From contig NC_049992.1 in the NCBI RefSeq assembly GCF_000003815.2, positions 11,696,953 to 11,728,681 on the forward strand: 31,729 nucleotides of DNA, in the 5' to 3' direction. The position numbers and the translations under genes are program-made. Source of the stretch: Branchiostoma floridae. Taxonomy: Eukaryota; Chordata; Leptocardii; Amphioxiformes; Branchiostomatidae. Positions 10,401 to 19,400 of this stretch are shown piece after piece (position 1 is the first letter of the stretch; every line of letters begins with the position of its first letter). The notes beneath the pieces were generated by a model. It did no database searches. It was not told the origin of the DNA and worked only from the letters and a program-made list of their open reading frames with translations.

Positions 10401-13400
10401 ACACTATGGTGAGATTCAACTGTTGTTTCCAGTAATACATGTATCACTTTAGTCTGTCAAAAATGTGGTATGACCATATGATATTTGGGTTTTTGTAAAT
10501 ATGTGTTGGCTGTCTCTGTTTGACATAAACAGGATAGTGGAAAATCTGGTTACCATGTAATATATAAGACAGTGTATGGGTGTGATTATTCTTTCCATTT
10601 CATTTACAAGACAAATGGTTTTGGTGTTAAGAATCCCAAACAGCTCTCAAACTACTAAAGAAGATAAGTAAGGATTCTCCCATTTGTAACATTGTACAGT
10701 GGTTTACCCCTGCTTTGAGACAAAGTGTGGTTTGTCTAAGCCTTAAGAAGAACAGGTGGGAGAAACATGTCCTATGGCTATCCACAGAAAACCACTAATG
10801 ACAGTGGTTGCTCTGATAGTATCCATTGTGATGATTGTTCCACATTTTGATTGCATCCTCAGGCATTGTTTACTTTCAAAATTTTCTCCAAGTCAGCCTT
10901 TTTTTTCTAACACTAGCTTGGGTTTGGATGTTTTCCGACAAGAATCTTGTGTTTTGTGTGTACTAGTAAACAGTAGAGGTGTGTACACATTTGGAATGTC
11001 ACCTGCACAGTATACAGGTGTGGTTTTTGTGACACTTGTTTTGTTTTGTTTTTACAGAACAACTTCATCATATGGACCACAGAAAGACTTCAAGCTCAGT
11101 AAAAAGAAGACAGCAAGAAGACATCACACTGATGTAAGTACATGTATATGTAAACATCAAACTTAGGTACTACCGATATATATATGTGTTGTAGAGTGTT
11201 ACATGTTTATCAGGATTGTTTATCAAAGCATTGAATAGGTAAATGTTGTGCTATCATTTGTTCTGTTGAAATGAAATTAGTTTTTTTGTTTGTTTTTTTC
11301 ATGATCAAAATATGTCATGTGTAGATGCTGGCAAAAGTCACAATGCACAATATTTTGACCCATTTTGACAACTTTGATCTTTGAAGCAGATACAAAGTAA
11401 TACATAATTGGCTTTTTAGGTCATTTGTTTTTAACAGCAGGAATAGTCATAGTGATTATAGTGGCTGTCCTATATAAAGATAGATAAAAAGCTTGTTCAT
11501 CAAATGCAAAGTTTAGAAAAATACTGATTTTATACCACCACAGTGAACTCCTCTGGTAGAGCGGTGTGTTAAATTTCAAAGAAATTGGATATGTCCAGAA
11601 AGCATAATCTAATGGCGTCATTCTGATCAGAGCCAACAGATAAATGGATTGCATTTTAGGCAATAATGACGGCAATGCAACAAGACATTTTACGTCATGT
11701 AGCTCCCTCCGCAGCAAGTCAATAACAGAAGGAAAATGTGGGGCATGGGACATCATTACTGGGTTGTCTGCTGCATCGTAAACAAGATATCATACCACTG
11801 CCTCAAGGTGTAGATGTTCAGTCTATGCGACACTGGTAAAGACAGTCTAGACACTTAGATGATCTTCCAAGATGTGTCTAATTTGTCCTCACTGGCATGT
11901 TGCATCTTAAGCAGTCTAGTATTTTAGGAGCAGGACTACTTGGTAATAACATTTTCCGGATTGTTGACCTAATATCTCAGCACATTTCTGATGTTAACAT
12001 TTTTTGGTTACATATCTGAATGTTCTTTTGCAGGACCCTAGCCGAGAATTCTTCACTGTGAAATTTGACATTGCAGATTATGAGACAGAAATTGTTCCAG
12101 CAGTAAAAGGGAAAACCCTAAGGTAAACAATCCACTACAATTGTTGATGGAATGAAGCTGAGCTTTTATATGATAAACAAAGTCTTGTGCTGTTGTATGA
12201 GCTTATAAAGCTCAACATTTTGACAACATGACATCACTAAGAAGTGTTGAAAGTAGATTCAAATTCAAGATTCCACTTAATTCATTCAAAGATCTTGAAT
12301 GTTTTTCCTTTTTATACTTTTGACCTGTAACATGACTCTGCACCATATTTTTACAGGGATGCACTTGCAGGTATGATGGACCGACGAGGCCTCACCATTG
12401 ACCATGTCAACATCTACCTGGACCAGTCCAGCACTCCCCTGCCTCTGCACTTCGAGACATATCCACTAGGGGGACACAGTCTACATGTCAAAGGTTGGGA
12501 ATGCCTTTTTGTAAAATAACGCAATATTGCATTACCACTGATGCATGCGAACGATTGATTGATTGATGAAACAGCTTTGTAGTGTGTTGCATATTATAGT
12601 TCGTGAGACATATCCTTTTGGAAAGAAAAAAAAAAACAAGGAAGAAAACTAAATTTGATTTCTTGTTTGTTCAAACTACAGGAAAAGAACCTTTGAAGGA
12701 TTCGGACACAGGCCTAACGAAAACAGGGCTTCACAGTGCCAAAGGCAACGTCATGACTGCAAAACTCAAGACTCTCAGCCAGTCAAAAGAGGACCCAACA
12801 GGCAGCAGAAGATCATCTGGGGTAAGTGTTCTAAAAAAAAAGATATAGAAAACAAGTCACAGTATGTCAGGTGCAGGGTTTTTTGACCTTCAATAAAGGT
12901 GTTCCTCTTGTAAGTCACAAAGTTGCTTCCAGTCAGACCTTTTTTTTTCTACACACCAATCAGATTAACAGTTATGGTTTTGTACAGGCAAAGCCCCTCC
13001 TTTTTTTCTTATGTTTGATCCTGACCTGCACAATGATTACAACTGCCTGCTGCACCCACACCTTCACGCAGGCATACCGGCGGGCTTTCCCAAAGGCCAT
13101 CCCCCGGCGGCGAACCATTTCCACCAGTTCCATGTTCTACAGCGACCGTCAGGCTGAGACATGGGCACGCCACCAAATGAACCAAAACAACAAACCTTCC
13201 GAGGCGTTTGTTCGCCAAGCCCCCGAAAATGGTACTGTCAGTGGGGTTTTCCCTCTGTATGAGGGAGGAAACCTGACGTTTGTGAAGGCAAGTACCGCTA
13301 TAGCACTGACCACACGTCAACGCGGTGAAGGGTGGTGGCACACCGATGGCTACGATGCGTGCATGCAACCTCCCCTCCTTTCCCTTACTAAATGGTTCAT

Positions 13401-16400
13401 TTTTCTGTACATGTAGTTGGTTTCTAGACGTTGGTATTAACGGGTGATCAATTTACAGTGGAGCTGGTGTAACTTCTCACTTTTTTTTCAATATTCACCT
13501 TATTAATACCCTGCTGAGGTACTCGTATTATTATCATATTATTATGTATTATATCTGTGTTGTATTGTTCAATTAGAATTCAATATTTTGCCAAAATCTT
13601 AATCTCCCGTCCCCCTAATACATATACTGATATAGGAACTAGCTAGTGCTAAACTATAGCCATGAAATGTTTCTGCTGTAGAATATTCTCCTCTTCATTA
13701 CCATGTTGTAATATCTGTTATCAGGCTGTATTACACATAGATACACCATAGGTTATCCGGTCCTTTTTAGTTGTCTCCTGAAACAGGTCATTACTTCCTG
13801 TTTACCTTTGTAATTCAAATGTTCCTAAAAACCCTAAGGGATCCCCTGGAGCCTGTGTGTCTGTACTTATGAAGTGGTGGCTAAATTGGACCTATGTACT
13901 TATGGGATGTTGTTTTTTCCAGCAGCTTGTATATTAATTTCTTCTTGTCTTCTCCTACACACTTACACAAATTGTGTTATACATTGTATGCATTCTCTTG
14001 ACTAGCAGATGTGTGAAAACACCACACACCCCTTGAGATGGTACAGTCCTCACTTCGGGTCATTGGCCCAGGTGTCTCCAGACAAAATTGAGCCACAACA
14101 TGTAAACCATGTTTCTAATGTAGCCATAGACAGGGACCTGTCAGCAAAAACCTGCTCAACAACATTCTCACCATCAGCTGACCCAATGAGCTTGCTCATT
14201 TTTCTGGAAGGGGAAACAAAATCAACCTTGTCTAAAACATTTTTTGCAAATCAAAATCCTTAGTGAGCAGAAACAAAAGAAATGACTTGAGGGCAATACC
14301 AGGATTTTACTGTAGTGGGTTAGCAAAGAAACTGAAGGATCTTGAGTCATATTAAGCATTATTTGCACAGCAGACTTTACCCCTTCTTGTTGAATGGAAT
14401 GGTCTAACTGACTATGCTATAATTGTTACATAGAGGATTCTTGACACAAGATAGTGCTTAAGTTTACTGACCCGTCCCCATTCTTTCCCGGTTATGGGTA
14501 TGTCATAACTAAGGTTCTTCACATAACATTACTAAATACTGTTTGTATTTTCTCACTGATGTCAGGGCTGGTAACAGTTGAGGCTGGTTTGTTGAATAAT
14601 TGTGTTGGATAATTAAGTTTTATTGTGTGTGTTTTGGTTATTACAGAGCCAAAGAAGTAGAAAGAACATCATGTCTATTCTGGGATCATCCCAAGATGTG
14701 GGGCCACTGAGTCCTCGGGAGGGCTCGGATCGCAGCAGAACTGGGGGCAGGTTTAGCGCACTCTTCAACCCTGGAGCCCCTGTTGCAAACGTAAGTTTAG
14801 ATCTAGTTTCTCTTGCTTGGATCATTACATGATAAAGACTGTTAAGACCTGGGCCTCTTGAAAATCAGCCTGTCATGGTGTCAATGTTTAAAGCCAAAAA
14901 GATAAATAGAATATTGGTTCGTGTGGCTATTATGCTCTTAATATGGTTGAACATTCAACTGTAAGGTAGTATTTTCTTTAAAAAAGTATTACAAACTCAG
15001 ATCAAAATGTGCTTGTTCTTTGTTTTCTTAGGGGGTAAATAAGATAGCAGGTAAGTTAGAATATGCTCAGGGTTATGCATCTTAATCAGACCTCAACTTA
15101 CTGCATTATTTCTACAGTAATGAAAAAAAAACAATCCATTTGTACCAATAGTATAAGTATACTTTGTATAGACTTCCAATGTGTGACAAATCAGAATTGA
15201 CTGCAAAGCTATGAGTACACAGAAAAAGAAAGATGAAAGGCTGCTAAACCTTAAAGCAGCCTTTCACCATTTTTCTTCCATGTACTCATTGCTGTTTGTC
15301 AAAGGACATGACTCTATGTGGTTTCCTCATTAACATTCTGTACCACAAATTTCACAGTGGGTTGCAACACATACAAAAGGTTGAGAATGGAAACCTACTG
15401 ATTTCCAGATGTTTGAACATTCTTTTTGCAACCAGATTGGCACACTGCATAAGTTATGATACCAGTTGCAGGACGAATTGAATGTTGAAGTCACTGGAAA
15501 GTAGCGTTTGTAAAGAAAAGACTTGCTTTCTAATATGTAATTAATAGGGACATGAAGGCAGCTCACAACAAGAAAAAGCACCTGTTACAAGTATACCTGA
15601 CATGTACTTTTGTTAAGCACCGGTGGCAGCCAGGTGCCAAAAGCAGTCAATGTAGCCTGTGCAAACAAAATCAACAAGTTGAGAGCATTTAACAAAAGAT
15701 CAGCACACATTGGCAGGTAGAGTGATCAAACTCAGCTCGATCATGGGGACATTGGGTCAAATGACTCTGTAGCCTGGTTACAACAAGCAGGCAGTAGCTA
15801 GCCAAGCCCTCTAGAAAAGGTTCTTTCAGGGACCCACAACAGATAGGGCACAATAGCAATAGCGGAGGTGCTTTGTTTTGAGCACTCTTGTCCAAGTTAC
15901 ACTTTGGCATGATACACGTCCTCTTGGTTCCGGCAGTTCCAGCTTCACCGTTAGCCAGTCTAGTTTAACAACTACATTTAGGCATACAAAACATAATCAT
16001 TAGTCTTTGCAATGGATAAGGTAGGCATTTTAAACATTTTAGTCCAGTGTAAGTTTTATGTTGTAGAAAGCAAACGTTCTGGTCCTTTGTGTGAATCTTA
16101 TCGTAGCATAGGCCCTTGGGTCTGTTTTTTTTTTTCACAACAGACGTTTTAGTAGAAATTAAGATGGAAGTTCAGTATGCTGTTTTATCTTAAAAGTTAT
16201 TTTATTTGGTAAGTTTAGCCTTTGAGATAACGGTTGTCAACTAAGGTCATCAGGCACACATGATATTCTAATTGTGCCTTAGCTACTGTCCAGTGAAAAA
16301 TTCTCTAAATCTGTATTAAAGACTCGTAAACAAAAAGCATAGCTGCTTACATGCTCCTTATTTTTTCCTGATTTGAATAATGGTTAATCTTACCTTTGAT

Positions 16401-19400
16401 TGTTTCTCTAATCAGGAGAAAAGCGAGCATTTGGCGCACAAGTTGAGCACGTACGCGCTGTATGGACTTCCCAAGCTGCCCTCCCTCATCTGGTTCTACA
16501 ACAGAGACGAAGATGAGTCCATCTATGAACTGGTAAGTGTGACAGGCCGGCAGAACAAGTGGTGATTTTTAAGGAAATATTTGACCGTTAGAAACAATAA
16601 AAGTTTGATAGTTTTGGAGAACTATCAAGACACTCTCTGTCTCTTCTACAACCAGGTAAGTTGTAATTTGTCCCAAAGAAGCAGTTGTTTTTAAAACCAT
16701 CACTTGGTTAATTATGGGGGACTAGGAAGTTCCTTGGTTATAGATGCTACTTATTACTGGGTAGCTTAGATATCTTGACGGGTGTGCAAATTCATTTTCC
16801 GAGACTTCTAGTCACATTATTTAGCTTACCTTAGTCAACCTCCCTGTTGCTTCTAACCAACTCAGCTGTAAAAATTGATTATTAGAAAACTTAATTTTGC
16901 TCACAATTTTGCTTCAATTTATTGACCTGAATCAAACAATTTTTGTTGTCAATACAGGAAGCTTCGTGGACAGAGATAGTCGAAGACAAAAGCAACATGA
17001 CTAAGAAACAGATGGCGCAACAAGAGGCCTTGTGGGAGCTGGTGTCAACTGAAGTGTCCTACATCAAGGGCATCCGAGTAGTCGTTGACGTAAGGACCAA
17101 TTCTATTGGATGTATTACATGCACTCAAGTTCTCAAGTACCATAGCAGGTCTCAGTCAAGTTTTACAATCAAGCTTTTGGATTTTAGGTTTTGACATTTT
17201 TGGATAAAATAGTTTGTTATATTTTCACAGTTTGCACAGTGTGTTATGATATATATGAGGCCAAGCTATCATTGTTTTATGTCATCACAGAATACTAAAT
17301 TATGTTGTTTCTTCCTCCTACAGTTGTTCATGTGCTGTCTGATCAATCTGCAGAATGAAGCACTTCTCTGTGAGGTGAGATACATTTTGTATGTCTCTGG
17401 TTGCGTCATTATTTCATAAAGTAGAAATGTTGTTAAGTTTGTTTTTGTTAGTAAACATGTTAAACAATTACTGTTTAGATTTCTGGTAGATTACTACAAT
17501 TTGTTGATTTCATGTTGATCCCATTTTCAGATTGACACAGAGAAGCTGTTCAGTAACATCCAAGAGGTGGAACAGTGCAACAGTGCATTCTGGCAGGATC
17601 ACATGTGTCATGTGGTCACCAAGGCACGGCAGAGACGGGAACCACTCAAACCATCCGATATGGAAGAGGGCTTCCTCGAGGTAATGCCAACATCAAAAAT
17701 GTTGCTTAAAAATGTCTTTTGATGGCTGTGTTATCTTTTATAACCTTTTTGCTAAGACTTTCAAGTAATTCAAATAGTTTTTAGACTCTTAACAGATCTC
17801 TTGCATTACCTGTGTAATTGCAAATACCAATGAACATCATGATCTGTACCTTTCCTGTAGTTTGAGGAGATGTTCCAGCCATATGTGAAGTACTGTATGG
17901 AGGAGGAAGCTTGTGTTGCATACATGAAGGACAAGTTTCGGGACAATGATCTCTTCAAGCAGTATGTGGAGGTGAGTTTATACCTTTGCCTTGGGCATGA
18001 GATCTGCATTGAATTTGATCAGGAAATAGAACAGTAGCGACTGGATGAAAAAAATTGGAAACGTTGAAAAATTACTGTCTCCAAATTTAGCCGATTGCTT
18101 GAGGAACTATTGCTCAATTGTTATTGAATAATAGAAAGGCTTTCAGTCAATATGTTTCCACAGTCAATGAACTTTGTGCTTGTTTCTGATCTTTACAAGC
18201 ATAATTTTGCTACTTACTGATCTTTAAATGCATAATTTTGCTTGTTTTTGTTGCTTTTGATGTTAAGACTTCAAAACGGGGAAATCTGGGAAAAAAGTTT
18301 TCGTGTATTTTTGCATGAAAGTTCCTCTTTGTTGGTAAATGACATAATGAAACAACTTACTACGTTTTTCCTGCAGTGGGGAGAGAGCCAGAAGCAGTGC
18401 CAGAGACTGAAGCTGGGAGACCTGTTGGTAAAGCCCATGCAGAGAATCACCAAGTACACACTGCTGCTCAAGGCCATTCTCAAGAAGACAGAGGAGCCCA
18501 GCGAGCGGGAAAGTCTGGTCAGAATGGTGAGGACATGCTTTCTACAGCATCTGCTTCTGTCTCTTTTGGCTTTGTGAAGAGTTTAAAGAGTCTCTATGTT
18601 GACTTTATTTATCTAACCAGATTACATACAACCTGAAGTAAATTCCTCTCCTTTCTCCCACAGATTGACAAAGTGGAAACCTTTGTGACCAAAGTGAACA
18701 CCACCTTGCGACAGAGACATGAACAGCAGCGTCTCGCAAGCATCATTGCTCGGATCGAGTCCTACGATGCAGTGGAACCTGGGAGTGACGAAGTGGACAG
18801 ACTTCTGGGACAGGTATGATGCATTAATTTTGAATATGTATAACTGTATTGTGCAACAATTGTACAAGGTACAAAGCATCACATCTACTGATACATAACC
18901 ACAGTATACATAACCATAAGGTTATCTACTTAATACAAGGGTGCATAGTGCGGGATGTTGAGTGTGTGATGAAAATCGTCTTTTACAATCATTGGAGGTA
19001 TTTCTAGCATCTAGGCATTTTTCAAATATATTTTCCTTTGTATACCATCGAGGGGTTATCACATGTCATAATGCAATTGAATATGAATTGATCTTAGTGT
19101 TCATTTCATACCGAATATCCTCATCCTCCATAATCTTTGTGCTTTCAATAGACAGAGCTAACAGGACCATACTATGTGTTGTTTCAGTACTGCCAGATCG
19201 ACCTGACGGCCCCCATGCCCGGTGCCGGGATGAAAGACAAGAGGTACCTGCTGTATGAGGGGCCCATGAAGCTGAAGGATGGGAAGGACAGCAAGGTGGA
19301 TGTGTACGGCTTCCTCTTCACCGACATGCTGCTCATCACAAAGCCAATCAAACGTGGAAGTGAGAAGTTCAAGGTCATCAAACAACCCATGATCATGGAC

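Larger units (their letters stand above)
1172..11057 (+). other. Large PLEKHG5 intronic interval between exons A and B
   Basis: Nearly 9.9 kb, AT-rich, with no secure coding exon. It contains the candidate first exon at 3247-3322, an isolated 80-codon ATG reading frame at 4433-4675, a GT/GC microsatellite near 7.4 kb, a 100-N gap, and a candidate terminal exon near 9.3-9.5 kb. At least one real exon (length 1 mod 3) should lie here to join A to B; it may be in the gap. Vertebrate long isoforms have about 30-40 acidic residues at this point. Confidence 0.7.

Noticed and set aside
11421-11756. Minus-strand 111-codon frame, and a tRNA-like CTGGTAGAGCGG at about 11552
   Set aside because: The frame has no domain, splice-site or composition support. 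The A-box-like string has no matching B box or cloverleaf.
13009-13368. 119-codon minus-strand frame
   Set aside because: Overlaps exon F of PLEKHG5 on the opposite strand; a composition-driven shadow.
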